A DNA stretch of 64,000 nucleotides from positions 62,001 to 126,000 of the forward strand of contig NZ_JAPHAV010000010.1 of NCBI RefSeq assembly GCF_026241335.1, read 5' to 3'. Of this stretch, positions 16,048 through 24,129 are shown piece by piece. Position 1 is the first letter of the stretch; each line of letters starts with the position of its first letter. The notes beneath the pieces are model-generated. The model was not told the origin of the DNA. It did no database searches and worked only from the letters and a program-made list of their open reading frames with translations. The DNA is from Ochrobactrum chromiisoli (GTDB lineage: Bacteria; Pseudomonadota; Alphaproteobacteria; Rhizobiales; Rhizobiaceae). The position numbers and the translations under genes are program-made.

Positions 16048-16485
16048 ATGAAACAGGCCTGGGTCGAATTCGCACCGTTGCTGTCAGCAAATGCGCGCGC
16101 ATGGCGAAAAGCTTTTGACGGGGCGATGTCAGAGCACGGTCTGTCGGATGCAAAAGCCATCCCGCTTATGACGCTCCTGCGCCATGGCGATTGCGTTCCG
16201 CAAGGCGTGCTTGCCGAGCGTGTCGGCATTGAAGGCGCCACAATCGTTCGTGTTGTCGATGAGTTGGAAAAAGAAAATCTTATCCGTCGTATTGCCGATG
16301 AGAATGACCGCCGCGTCAAGCTCATTGAGTTGACGGATGAAGGCCGAGCACTTGCTGCAAAGGTTGAAAAAGCGGCAACGAGATTGCGCACGGCATTTCT
16401 TGGTGATCTCGACCCCGATGCCGTGGATGTTGCGTTGGATGTGCTGCGCAAGCTTCACGATAAATTCCAGAGCCAGCCATCCTGA
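16048..16485 (+). CDS. MarR-family transcriptional regulator
   Basis: The 145-residue protein has the winged-helix core: LSDAKAIPLMTLLRHGD, the recognition helix EGATIVRVVDELEKENLI, and the wing RRIADENDRRVKLIELTDEG. MarR proteins usually repress neighbouring efflux genes and let go when bound by phenolic compounds. It is the first gene of a plus-strand set with FUSC, DUF1656 and HlyD genes 33 bp downstream, so it most likely controls that exporter. The 170-bp region upstream (15879-16047) is AT-rich with short dyads such as CATATAGATATG that could be its operator. Confidence 0.88.
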   Translation: MKQAWVEFAPLLSANARAWRKAFDGAMSEHGLSDAKAIPLMTLLRHGDCVPQGVLAERVGIEGATIVRVVDELEKENLIRRIADENDRRVKLIELTDEGRALAAKVEKAATRLRTAFLGDLDPDAVDVALDVLRKLHDKFQSQPS

Positions 16486-16517
16486 GCAAACTTAATGAAC
16501 AAGCATTTGTAAAACTG

Positions 16518-18617
16518 ATGATCAAGCCCGCTGAAACATTGCCACGATTTTGGGACGTTGTCTTCTCGCTGAAGACCTTTGCTGCGGCCATGCTCGCGCT
16601 GTGGATTGCGCTGCTGGCCGATTTGCCAAATCCTTATTGGTCGGTGGCTGCTGTCTATATTGTTGCGCATCCGCTTTCAGGTGCAACGACATCCAAGGGC
16701 TTTTATCGCCTGATCGGCACGATCATCGGTGGTGCGGTTACCATCCTGTTTGTCCCGCATCTGGTCAATTCTCCAGAACTCCTCACTTTAGCCATCGGTC
16801 TTTGGATGGGGCTTTGTCTGGCAATCAGCCTGCTTGACGGCACGCCGCGCAGCTATCTGTTTATGCTGGCGGGGTATACCGTCGCCATTGCAAGCTTTGC
16901 CGTCGTATCGGCCCCTGAAACCACTTTCAATTATGCGGTGGGCCGTGTTGAAGAAATTGCCATCGGCATCATATGCGCTGCGGTGGTCAATCGTCTGGTG
17001 TTTCCACGTCATAGCGGCCCGGTTCTTGTTGCGCGTATTGATAACTGGCTGCGCGATGGTTCAAAGCTTGCCGTTGCAGCGTTGCGGGGCAATGGCGATA
17101 GTCCCGAATTTCTGCGTGACCGTCAGCGGTTGGCGGCAGATGCTTTGGAGCTGCGCAATCTGACCACGCATGTGGCTTATGACACATCGTCTATCCGCGA
17201 TGTTGCAAGGCTTCTGCATGTGCTGCAGCAGCGTATGGTCGCCGTTCTGCCGATCATTTCGAGCTTGCACGATGTGCTGCTTTTCAAGCCTGGTGAAGGA
17301 CAAAAGCCTTGGCATCCGGCAGTGCAGAAATTGCTCGATGAAACCTGCAGCTGGATTGAAAGCGGAGAGAATTTAACCGAGCAGCGCCGTGCGGTTTTGT
17401 TGGGCTATATCGATGAAATTGAACGCTTTGGTAAGGACGCCTGCACATGGAATGAGCTCTTGCCATTTAATGTTGCAGCACGCGTGAGAGATCTGGTTCA
17501 GATATGGAGCGACTGTATTACACTGCGTCAGGATATTTTTTCCGGTTCCCGACATGCGCTTCGGTGGCGTCGTTATGATGCACATCTGAAAACCCGCCCG
17601 CAGCACAGAGATTATGGGATAGCCTTTCTTTCGGGCTTTGGTGCTTTCGTCTCGACCTGTGTTGCAACCGCATTTTGGATTGCAACGGGTTGGTCGCAGG
17701 GCAGTGCGGCTGCGATGATGGCGGGTATCTTCTGCTGTATTTTTGCAGCGATGGATGATCCCGTCCCGGTTATGCGCAAGTTTGGCCAATTGTTGATGAT
17801 CGTAATTGTTGCGGCCTTTGTTTTTGAGTTCGCACTGCTGCCATTGGTCGACAGTTTCTTGCCGCTTATGCTCGTGCTGGGCCTATTTCTGATCCCTGCC
17901 GGATTGCTTCTGGCAATACCGTCGCAATTCATGCTCGGCATGGTGCTGTGCATAAATCTGCCGATGCTGCTGATGCTGCAAGGCCGTCTCACGCATGATT
18001 TCGTAAGCTTTGCCAACGCAAACCTGGCAACGGTCGTTGGTATTGTCATTGCAGCGGTCGTTACCTCAATTGTTCGTTCGGTAGGGGCTGAATGGACAGT
18101 GCAGCGCCTCGTCAAGGCAGGCTGGAATGATCTTGTTCTTGCAACTGAACGTAAGCCGGGTCGCCATCGCCGTCAGCGTATGAACGGCTTGCTGCTCAGA
18201 ATGATTGATCGCATCGGCATGATGACGCCAAGGCTTGCACTGATCCCGTCAGCCGACATTGCCAAGGTCGATCTGCTGCGCGATCTGCGTAACGGCATGA
18301 ATACGATCGATCTTCAGCAATATCGGGCGAAGATGCCTGAAGCTTGCCGTGAAGCGGTCGACAGGGTGCTCGACGGCGTCGGTGCTCACTATCGCGCGCT
18401 TCTGCGCAACAGGAAAGCTGAAACGCGTCTCGATATTGACGAGCGGCTTCTTGCGGCTATCGACGACGCTATCGCCGTGATCATCGATCATGGATCGCCT
18501 GCAATCGCCAAACGGCCACGTCTGGCGCTGGTCGCCCTGCGCTTCAACCTCTTTCCCAAGGCACCGCCTTTCCAGTTGCCACCACAGCCGCAACTGGAAC
18601 TGCCGGATGCTGCATGA
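16518..18617 (+). CDS. FUSC-family inner-membrane exporter (AaeB-like)
   Basis: The 699-residue protein has the two-repeat design of FUSC/AaeB transporters. An N-terminal membrane bundle (about 15-165) carries the start block FAAAMLALWIALLADLPNPY and WSVAAVYIVAHPLSGATTSK. A soluble middle follows, then a second membrane bundle (about 370-530) and a cytosolic tail. AaeB exports p-hydroxybenzoate and related aromatic acids in E. coli with the membrane-fusion protein AaeA. Here the same trio follows: DUF1656 (AaeX-like) and HlyD. Transcription with the upstream marR gene is likely. The natural substrate, perhaps a plant or host phenolic acid, is inference. Confidence 0.88.
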   Translation: MIKPAETLPRFWDVVFSLKTFAAAMLALWIALLADLPNPYWSVAAVYIVAHPLSGATTSKGFYRLIGTIIGGAVTILFVPHLVNSPELLTLAIGLWMGLCLAISLLDGTPRSYLFMLAGYTVAIASFAVVSAPETTFNYAVGRVEEIAIGIICAAVVNRLVFPRHSGPVLVARIDNWLRDGSKLAVAALRGNGDSPEFLRDRQRLAADALELRNLTTHVAYDTSSIRDVARLLHVLQQRMVAVLPIISSLHDVLLFKPGEGQKPWHPAVQKLLDETCSWIESGENLTEQRRAVLLGYIDEIERFGKDACTWNELLPFNVAARVRDLVQIWSDCITLRQDIFSGSRHALRWRRYDAHLKTRPQHRDYGIAFLSGFGAFVSTCVATAFWIATGWSQGSAAAMMAGIFCCIFAAMDDPVPVMRKFGQLLMIVIVAAFVFEFALLPLVDSFLPLMLVLGLFLIPAGLLLAIPSQFMLGMVLCINLPMLLMLQGRLTHDFVSFANANLATVVGIVIAAVVTSIVRSVGAEWTVQRLVKAGWNDLVLATERKPGRHRRQRMNGLLLRMIDRIGMMTPRLALIPSADIAKVDLLRDLRNGMNTIDLQQYRAKMPEACREAVDRVLDGVGAHYRALLRNRKAETRLDIDERLLAAIDDAIAVIIDHGSPAIAKRPRLALVALRFNLFPKAPPFQLPPQPQLELPDAA

Positions 18618-18648
18618 GACATGTTCAGAGAATGGAAATTTTAGAGTC

Positions 18649-18858
18649 ATGAGACCGGAATTCGACATCTATGGCATCTATCTGCCGAGCCTCGCGGTTC
18701 TGGCACTGGGCGCCTATTTTGCCAATTCGCTGATGCAGCGCTTGCTGGCGCGCGTCCGCTTCTATCGTTTTGTGTGGCACAGGCCCCTGTTTGATGCCGC
18801 CATGTACTTCTGCATTCTCGGCGTGAGCGCCGTTGTTCTGAATGGAATACCGCTATGA
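18649..18858 (+). CDS. DUF1656 small membrane protein (AaeX/YtcA-like)
   Basis: The 69-residue protein starts MRPEFDIYGIYLPSLAVLAL at the ATG at 18649 and has two hydrophobic segments, the second near the C-terminus (FDAAMYFCILGVSAVVLNG). DUF1656 proteins are constant partners of FUSC and HlyD components in aromatic-acid exporters. Its stop overlaps the start of the HlyD gene (ATGA), indicating coupled translation and a single complex. The exact role in the pump is not established. The longer in-frame opening upstream is unsupported. Confidence 0.85.
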   Translation: MRPEFDIYGIYLPSLAVLALGAYFANSLMQRLLARVRFYRFVWHRPLFDAAMYFCILGVSAVVLNGIPL

Positions 18859-19721
18859 AACAGCTTTTTGCACATTCCGGTCGGGTCTTTCTTACCCTCG
18901 TCATGGTCACAGTAGCAGGGCTGCTTGGCTGGCATCTTTGGGATTATTACATGAATGCACCATGGACCCGCGACGGTAAAATTCGCGCTGATGTTGTGCG
19001 CATTGCGCCCGATGTTGCGGGTCTTGTGAGCGAAGTTCTGGTGCATGACAATCAGAACGTCAAAAAGGGTGATGTGATTTTCCGTATTGATCAGGCTCGC
19101 TACAAGCTGGCGCTGCAATTGGCAGACGCAAAGCTTGCCAGCAGCAAGGCAGCGCTTGATATGGCCAATCGGGATCTCTCCCGGTATAGCAAGCTTAACG
19201 ACACCACCGTCACGCAGCAAAAGATGGAGCAGATCGAGACGGCGACACAGCAGGCCGAAGCCGCTTATCGTCAGGCCGAGCTTGATCGGGATCTTGCTTC
19301 TCTCAATCTGGAACGGTCGTCTGTCCGGGCACCGGTGAATGGCGTGATCACCAATTTTTCGCTCCAGCCGGGTGATTACGTCACCACCGGTTCCGCCGTC
19401 ACAGCACTGGTCGACACGGACTCATATTATGTGTCGGGTTATTTTGAAGAAAACAAGCTTGAGCGTATCAAGGTTGGGGACCCGGTTGTGATCGATGTGA
19501 TGGGTAGCCAAGTGCAGCTTAAGGGCAGGGTTGAAGGCATTGCTGGCGGTATCGAAGATCGTGAGCGTACCGATTCTACAAGTTTGCTTGCCAATGTTTC
19601 GCCGACATTCAACTGGGTTCGTCTAGCGCAGCGCGTGCCCGTGCGGGTGAAGATTGAGGATGTGCCGCAGAACGTTCATCTGGTTGCGGGCCGCACGGTC
19701 AGCGTTTCGGTAATTAACTGA
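18855..19721 (+). CDS. HlyD/EmrA-type membrane-fusion (periplasmic adaptor) protein
   Basis: The 288-residue protein has one N-terminal membrane anchor (VFLTLVMVTVAGLLGWHLWD, about 10-30), a lipoyl/barrel-sandwich half motif (VRIAPDVAGLVSEVLVHDNQ), a helical hairpin (about 80-150) and the second half motif RSSVRAPVNGVITNFSLQPG. It links the FUSC exporter to the outer membrane. It is the last gene of the four-gene unit and is followed 20 bp later by a clear terminator. No outer-membrane channel gene is present nearby, so a shared TolC-type channel is expected. Confidence 0.9.
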   Translation: MKQLFAHSGRVFLTLVMVTVAGLLGWHLWDYYMNAPWTRDGKIRADVVRIAPDVAGLVSEVLVHDNQNVKKGDVIFRIDQARYKLALQLADAKLASSKAALDMANRDLSRYSKLNDTTVTQQKMEQIETATQQAEAAYRQAELDRDLASLNLERSSVRAPVNGVITNFSLQPGDYVTTGSAVTALVDTDSYYVSGYFEENKLERIKVGDPVVIDVMGSQVQLKGRVEGIAGGIEDRERTDSTSLLANVSPTFNWVRLAQRVPVRVKIEDVPQNVHLVAGRTVSVSVIN

Positions 19722-19741
19722 AAACGCCTATTGCGAGAAAG

Positions 19742-19769
19742 AAAGCCCGGCTGTTGTCCGGGCTTTTTT
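19742..19769 (+). terminator. Intrinsic terminator of the efflux operon
   Basis: An 8-bp stem AAGCCCGG/CCGGGCTT with a 7-nt loop runs into a T-run (19764-19769), 20 bp after the HlyD stop codon. Confidence 0.88.
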
Positions 19770-19812
19770 CATGTTAGCAACTGACTTATAAGATTGGCAG
19801 CGGAGCTTGGCA

Positions 19813-20511
19813 ATGAGCGTATTGGTCATTCAGAATTATCTTGATTCAGGTCTTGGCCAGATTGAGCCTCTATTGATCGAGGCGGGGTTCTCGATTGATC
19901 TGCGCCACGCCTATCAGGGGGAGGCCCTGCCACGCGATGACAGCGATTATCAGGCGATGATCGTGCTCGGCGGCGAGCAGAACGCACTTGCTGACGGCGC
20001 ATGTCCGTATTTCCCTGATTTGCTCAATCTCATTCGTGCCTTTGGCGATAGAGATAAGGCTGTGCTTGGTATCTGCCTTGGCAGCCAGCTTGTCGCACGC
20101 GCCTATGGTGGCGAGAACATTCTGGATCGCCCTATGGAATTTGGTTGGCATGAGGTCCGGCTTACTGACGATGGCAAAAGCGATCCAGTGCTTGCGGAAG
20201 CTGGATTATCCTTTCCCATTTTTCACTGGCACCGCGATACATTCTCGCTGCCCGAAGGCGCCATTCATTTGGCGGTTAGCGATATGACAGTGCATCAGGC
20301 CTATCGGATTGGGCGTGCTGTCTATGGCACACAGTTTCATTTTGAAGCGAATAGTGAACTCGTCGTTGAATGGAGTGAATCGCTGGGCGATTCAATAACT
20401 GCCTTCGCGCCCGAGTGGCCGGCGCAATTGCCTGCAAATTTACAGCGCTCCGGCATTGCTGCGGATAAAGCCGGCGCTGCTCTGGCAAAGGCTTGGATCG
20501 ATTTGATCTAA
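19813..20511 (+). CDS. Class I glutamine amidotransferase-like protein
   Basis: The 232-residue protein has the nucleophile elbow LGICLGSQLVARAYGG with the catalytic Cys and the distant His-x-Glu of the triad in YGTQFHFEAN, as in the GMP synthase amidotransferase domain. No synthetase domain is attached, so it is a stand-alone member of the YfeJ-like type that hydrolyses glutamine or gamma-glutamyl compounds. The ATG at 19813 has GGAG nearby; a TTG two codons earlier is less likely. It is transcribed alone after the efflux terminator. The substrate is unknown. Confidence 0.85.
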   Translation: MSVLVIQNYLDSGLGQIEPLLIEAGFSIDLRHAYQGEALPRDDSDYQAMIVLGGEQNALADGACPYFPDLLNLIRAFGDRDKAVLGICLGSQLVARAYGGENILDRPMEFGWHEVRLTDDGKSDPVLAEAGLSFPIFHWHRDTFSLPEGAIHLAVSDMTVHQAYRIGRAVYGTQFHFEANSELVVEWSESLGDSITAFAPEWPAQLPANLQRSGIAADKAGAALAKAWIDLI

Positions 20512-20813
20512 ACCGCGACCGCTTTAGCTTTAGCTTTTACGTCTGTTTTAACGACGGGTTTCCGCTTTTGTGAGACATACGTGATCAATGCGTTGCGACT
20601 TTGCCACAGCGGCCATTCATTTGGACTTTTCCATTGGAAAGAGACAATTGTAGTTCCGGTGTTCAGTTGCGGGTAACTTTTTTCAGGTGTAACTGGTGCC
20701 TCGTTCCGGGTGGCAAATGGTCGGTCAAGGTGCAAGCTTTGGCCCTGTCGAAACTCGGTTTCCAGATCCCCCGGTAACCCTCGAAAGAGTTTTCGATCAT
20801 GACCGCTAAGCAT
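20508..20813 (-). CDS. Possible small basic protein, uncertain
   Basis: This 101-codon frame ends in a lysine/alanine-rich tail (TDVKAKAKAVAV) after a plausible aromatic stretch (EWPLWQSRNALITYVS). The second half has coding-like composition. Its stop codon overlaps that of the amidotransferase gene on the other strand. The only ATG (20813) overlaps the start of the 45-aa frame on the plus strand and has no good ribosome-binding site, so the real start, if any, is further inside. I do not recognise a family. Confidence 0.28.
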   Translation of the reverse strand: MLSGHDRKLFRGLPGDLETEFRQGQSLHLDRPFATRNEAPVTPEKSYPQLNTGTTIVSFQWKSPNEWPLWQSRNALITYVSQKRKPVVKTDVKAKAKAVAV

Positions 20814-20936
20814 GCCGCCCTTCTGACCGTTCTGATGGTTTCTGCGATCGTGTTCATGGCAGTTGGCATTTTTACCGTCGATGCCGGTAATAGCATGACC
20901 TCCACGGACGGTTACGGCATTTCCAGCGCGCGCTAG
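20799..20936 (+). CDS. Small single-pass membrane protein, 45 aa
   Basis: The ATG at 20799 has AAAGAG about ten bases upstream. The product has a short basic start and one hydrophobic segment (ALLTVLMVSAIVFMAVGIF), then a polar serine/glycine-rich tail. It could be an anchored micropeptide or an uncleaved signal-like protein. Its TAG stop is supplied by the first arm of the palindrome at 20934-20974. No family is recognised; support is the ribosome-binding site and the clean membrane segment. Confidence 0.5.
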   Translation: MTAKHAALLTVLMVSAIVFMAVGIFTVDAGNSMTSTDGYGISSAR

Positions 20937-20974
20937 AGCGCGTTTCGATCTGATTGGATTAGCGCGGCGCTCTA
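20934..20974. repeat. 41-bp palindromic repeat holding two stop codons
   Basis: TAGAGCGC (20934-20941) and GCGCTCTA (20967-20974) are exact inverted arms, with extra pairing possible within the GC-rich inner part. The left arm contains the TAG of the 45-aa frame; the right arm contains, on the minus strand, the TAG of the phosphatase gene. Similar TAGAGC...GCTCTA palindromes occur at 56804 and 50119. It probably also terminates transcription from both sides. Confidence 0.7.
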
Positions 20975-21715
20975 ATCATTACCCGTTGTTTCCAGAAAAC
21001 GCTTTTCCACGCCGTCAATGACGATGGCCGAAAGCTTTCCATTTTTCCAGGCATAGGTATCGAGATTGACCCGGTTGGGCTGAACGTCGATAGCGTTCTG
21101 CGGCGTGTGCCCGTGGATGATGACTTTTTCCAGTGGATCGGTCCACTTCAGAAACGCCGTTCTGATCCACATCAGATCGTCTCGGTCCTGAGCATCGAGC
21201 GAAACCACCGGGTTCACACCCGCATGACAGAAAAAGAAATCACCAAAACTCACCGATGATGGCATTGAGCGGATATAGTCGATATGGGCTTGGGGAACTT
21301 TGTCCCTAAGCTGCATATAGCCTGCCGCAGCCGACGCAGAGTCCGTGTAGTCGACGTCCACGCCGTAGGATCGAGCGGTGTCGCTGCCGCCATGAAGCGC
21401 AAAAATCCCGTTCGTGTCGCCAGTTGCAAGATAATGCAGGAAACCATCATCATGATTTCCGATCAGAGAGAGAATGCGCGGATCATGCGTTGAAGCATGG
21501 ATGAGAAAATCCAGCACGCCTTTGGAGTCTGGCCCCCTGTCGATGTAGTCGCCCAGATGAACGATGCGCCAGTCATGGGTTGGACGGTGGTCGAGATCGG
21601 CGCGGATAAGGCCATGCATGTCCTGCAAAAGATCAAGCCGACCATGTATGTCGCCGATTGCATAAAGCCGGACACCCTCCGGCCCTTTTGCATCTTGGAG
21701 TGTCACGCCGCTCAT
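20972..21715 (-). CDS. Metallophosphoesterase (serine/threonine phosphatase-like)
   Basis: The 247-residue protein shows the complete PPP-type metal-site set: AIGDIHGRLDLL, LGDYIDRGPDSKGVLDFL, SLIGNHDDGFLHYL, then FCHAG and IIHGHTP. This places it with bacterial diadenosine-tetraphosphatase/PrpA-like protein phosphatases with a two-metal centre. The protein is cytosolic with no membrane segment. Its start overlaps the stop of the upstream GntR gene by four bases (21712-21715), so the two are co-transcribed, regulator first. The substrate is not predictable. Confidence 0.88.
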   Translation of the reverse strand: MSGVTLQDAKGPEGVRLYAIGDIHGRLDLLQDMHGLIRADLDHRPTHDWRIVHLGDYIDRGPDSKGVLDFLIHASTHDPRILSLIGNHDDGFLHYLATGDTNGIFALHGGSDTARSYGVDVDYTDSASAAAGYMQLRDKVPQAHIDYIRSMPSSVSFGDFFFCHAGVNPVVSLDAQDRDDLMWIRTAFLKWTDPLEKVIIHGHTPQNAIDVQPNRVNLDTYAWKNGKLSAIVIDGVEKRFLETTGND

Positions 21716-22533
21716 AAATCGCTGCTTTCTTTCGCGTCTTTTCCAGCCCGCTGACGATAGCGCAATCGCGACACGCGCTCACGCTCGTCATTGAGTTCGC
21801 GATCATTGGTTGCCTGTTCGACGAAGCGGATATGTTTTTGAACCGCATCGCGCGCGGCTTTCGGGTTGCTTGCGATCACGGCGTCGTAAATGGCGCGATG
21901 CTGTGACAGCAGCATGTCGGCCACGCCAGGATAGCTGTAAATCAGACCGCGATTGTAAAAAACGCCATCTTTCAGAAGCTGATAGCAAGAGCGCAATGTG
22001 TGAAGAAGCACGATATTGTGCGCCGCTTCGCCGATTGCATTGTGAAACTCGACATCAAGCTGCGCGCTCTGTTCGAGATCTTTTGCAGTGTTTGCGGCTT
22101 CCATTGCGCTCAGAATTTCGGTGAGAAGGGCCTTGTCCGCCGATGTTGCGCGCAGGGCTGCATATTCGGCTGCAATGCTTTCGATCTCGCGGCGATATTC
22201 GAGATAGTCGGTTGTCGCTTTACGGTGCTCAGCGAAAAGTTTCGCAACGGGGGCGCTGAACACCACCCCGATAACGTCGGCCACAAATGTGCCGCCACCG
22301 TGCCGTGATGTCAGAAGCCCCGCATTTTCAAGGCGCTTGAGCGCATCGCGCAGAATAGGGCGCGAAATGTCGAGCTGGCGCGCAAGCTCACGCTCGCCCG
22401 GAAGCCGGTCGCCACCGCGAAGTACGCCTTCAAGAATCAAGCTTTCGATTTGATGCACAACATCATCTGCCGTGCGGCTTGCCTGAATGCGGGAAAAAAC
22501 TGTCTCGGCCATGCCATTTTCTGCTTCTGTCAT
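21712..22533 (-). CDS. GntR-family regulator, FadR/FCD subgroup
   Basis: The winged helix is clear: ADDVVHQIESLILEGVLRGG, RLPGERELARQLDISRPILR and LKRLENAGLLTSRHGGGTFV. The C-terminal all-helical FCD domain (about 90-240) has the ligand- and metal-binding positions D-x-x-F-H (LDVEFHNAIGEAAHN). This subgroup (PdhR, LldR, GlcC) senses carboxylic acids such as pyruvate, lactate or glycolate. It is first in a two-gene unit with the phosphatase. The glycolate oxidase genes lie 1.6 kb away, so a link is possible but a LysR gene sits closer to them. Confidence 0.87.
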   Translation of the reverse strand: MTEAENGMAETVFSRIQASRTADDVVHQIESLILEGVLRGGDRLPGERELARQLDISRPILRDALKRLENAGLLTSRHGGGTFVADVIGVVFSAPVAKLFAEHRKATTDYLEYRREIESIAAEYAALRATSADKALLTEILSAMEAANTAKDLEQSAQLDVEFHNAIGEAAHNIVLLHTLRSCYQLLKDGVFYNRGLIYSYPGVADMLLSQHRAIYDAVIASNPKAARDAVQKHIRFVEQATNDRELNDERERVSRLRYRQRAGKDAKESSDL

Positions 22534-22584
22534 GGCTACAAATTATCCTTAAGCCATCGAGCGGGCAACGGGTTATAGAATTTA

Positions 22585-22617
22585 TAAAAAAAGCCCCGGA
22601 AATGATGCCTCCGGGGT
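22585..22617 (-). terminator. Intrinsic terminator after the 97-aa membrane protein gene
   Basis: On the minus strand the stem CCCCGGA/TCCGGGG (22594-22600 with 22610-22616) is followed by seven to eight T's (A-run 22585-22592). It lies 22 bp after the stop codon at 22639. Confidence 0.85.
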
Positions 22618-22638
22618 CCTTAAACGGTTGGATTGTTA

Positions 22639-22932
22639 TCAGGTCTTCTTGCGCTTACGGCCAGAGACAAAAACAACAAGACCGGCAACGAGGCCATACA
22701 TTGCCCATTTGAATGGCAGCACGTCGGCCGTTTCGCTGCGGATTGGAAGAACGGTTACGGTACCCGGACGGCTTTCGAAACCGGCTTTACCTTCGGCCTT
22801 CGCCTGTTCGATCTGCTGGGGGGAGACGACCCATTCTGCGCCGCGGGACTTGTCGTAAAACATGAAGCCACAACCGACGATAACGGCCACGACGAGTGCA
22901 AGAATAAGGCGGGGAGCTGTCTTCATTTTCAT
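22639..22932 (-). CDS. Small two-pass membrane protein, unknown function
   Basis: The 97-residue protein has a hydrophobic N-terminal segment (LILALVVAVIVGCGFMFY), a polar loop of about 45 residues and a second membrane segment (AMYGLVAGLVVFVS) ending in the basic tail GRKRKKT, which by the positive-inside rule is cytosolic. There is no recognised domain. It stands alone with its own terminator between two regulator genes. Confidence 0.65.
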   Translation of the reverse strand: MKMKTAPRLILALVVAVIVGCGFMFYDKSRGAEWVVSPQQIEQAKAEGKAGFESRPGTVTVLPIRSETADVLPFKWAMYGLVAGLVVFVSGRKRKKT

Positions 22933-23024
22933 TCCTTAATATTTTCAGGCGAATGGCATCAACTTTTTGGCCGATGCGGCTATAAGCCGACGGCGTTCAT
23001 AAGCAATCACGCCTGTCCCGTCTA

Positions 23025-23951
23025 TTATTTAGAGAGGCCTTGTGGAGAACTGCCGCTTTCCCAATAGGGAACGGGCCCATAAAGGTCAGCCAGATAATCG
23101 ATGAAAAGTCTCACTTTTGCCGGCAGGAATTGCTTGGAGGGGTACACAGCATGAACAGCGACATTGCGCGATGCGGCATATTCCGGCAGCACTTGCACCA
23201 GCTTACCCATGGCAAGGTCGGGACCGATGTCCCATGTTGAACGCTGTGCGATGCCAAGGCCAGCAAGCACGGCCTCGCGCACCAATTCGCTCGAATTGGT
23301 TTGTAACGGGCCTTGCGGGCGAATGGTGATCGGTCCTTTTGGTCCTTCCAGCCGCCACGGATCATTATTATGCGGAGCGAGGCAGATATGCGCGTGTAGA
23401 TCTTCAATTTTTTCGGGCATGCCACGTTCGGCAATATAGTGCGGCGAAGCCACCAATATACGCCGCACGGGTGCCAGACGACGCGCAACGAGGGTCGAAT
23501 CTGACAATTCGCCAATACGAATCGCAAGATCATAGCCATCGCCGACAATATCCGCCATTTCATCAGAGAGCTGCATATTGACGGTGAGGTCTGCATTGGC
23601 ACGCATGAACGGCACCAGATAGGGGGCAATATGCATGCGTCCGAATGTGGTGGGGGCCGAGATTTTCAAGGTGCCGCGCGCATTGGCCGAGCGCCGCGCC
23701 ACAAAAGCTTCCGCTTCTTCAATGTTGGACAGAATGGCCAGCACACGCTCATGATAACCGTGCCCTGCTTCAGTCAATGCAATCTGGCGGGTCGTTCTTT
23801 GTAAAAGGCGCGTGCCAAGGCGCTCTTCAAGACGGCCCAGCCGTTTGGAAACAACCGCTGGTGACAGCCCGAGATCGCGTGCGGCTGCCGACATGCTTCC
23901 GGTTGCGACAACGCGTGCGAAAATCTCCATATCGGCCAGACTGCTCATCAT
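23025..23951 (-). CDS. LysR-family regulator, DsdC/AaeR-like subgroup
   Basis: From the start MMSSLADMEIFARVVATGSM (ATG 23951, with GGGAGGAATT upstream) the winged helix continues SAAARDLGLSPAVVSKRLGR, then a normal LysR effector domain (about 90-290) with GRMHIAPYLVPFM and GDGYDLAIRIGEL. It is divergent from glcDEF with 178 bp between start codons and is the obvious candidate regulator of glycolate oxidation. A 19-bp imperfect dyad at 24065-24083 is a possible binding site. The inducer is presumed to be a 2-hydroxy acid, by context only. Confidence 0.85.
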   Translation of the reverse strand: MMSSLADMEIFARVVATGSMSAAARDLGLSPAVVSKRLGRLEERLGTRLLQRTTRQIALTEAGHGYHERVLAILSNIEEAEAFVARRSANARGTLKISAPTTFGRMHIAPYLVPFMRANADLTVNMQLSDEMADIVGDGYDLAIRIGELSDSTLVARRLAPVRRILVASPHYIAERGMPEKIEDLHAHICLAPHNNDPWRLEGPKGPITIRPQGPLQTNSSELVREAVLAGLGIAQRSTWDIGPDLAMGKLVQVLPEYAASRNVAVHAVYPSKQFLPAKVRLFIDYLADLYGPVPYWESGSSPQGLSK

Positions 23952-24064
23952 GATAGTTTCCAATTCCTCCCGGCAGATATTCTTGTGACTCATCTAGCCG
24001 AGGCGCGTGAGAGATCGCAAGGCGATTATGCCGCAGCGTAAAAACTGTTTCGCTATTTTCTGAT

Positions 24065-24083
24065 TGGTAAAATATTATTACCA
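24065..24083. promoter_or_regulatory. Putative LysR operator upstream of glcD
   Basis: TGGTAAAATATTATTACCA is an imperfect dyad with arms TGGTAA and TTACCA. It lies 47 bp before the glcD start, in the divergent region shared with the LysR gene. Confidence 0.4.
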
Positions 24084-24129
24084 CTTCATCAAGGCATAGT
24101 ATAAAAAGACTGGGGAGGCGGAGTATCAC

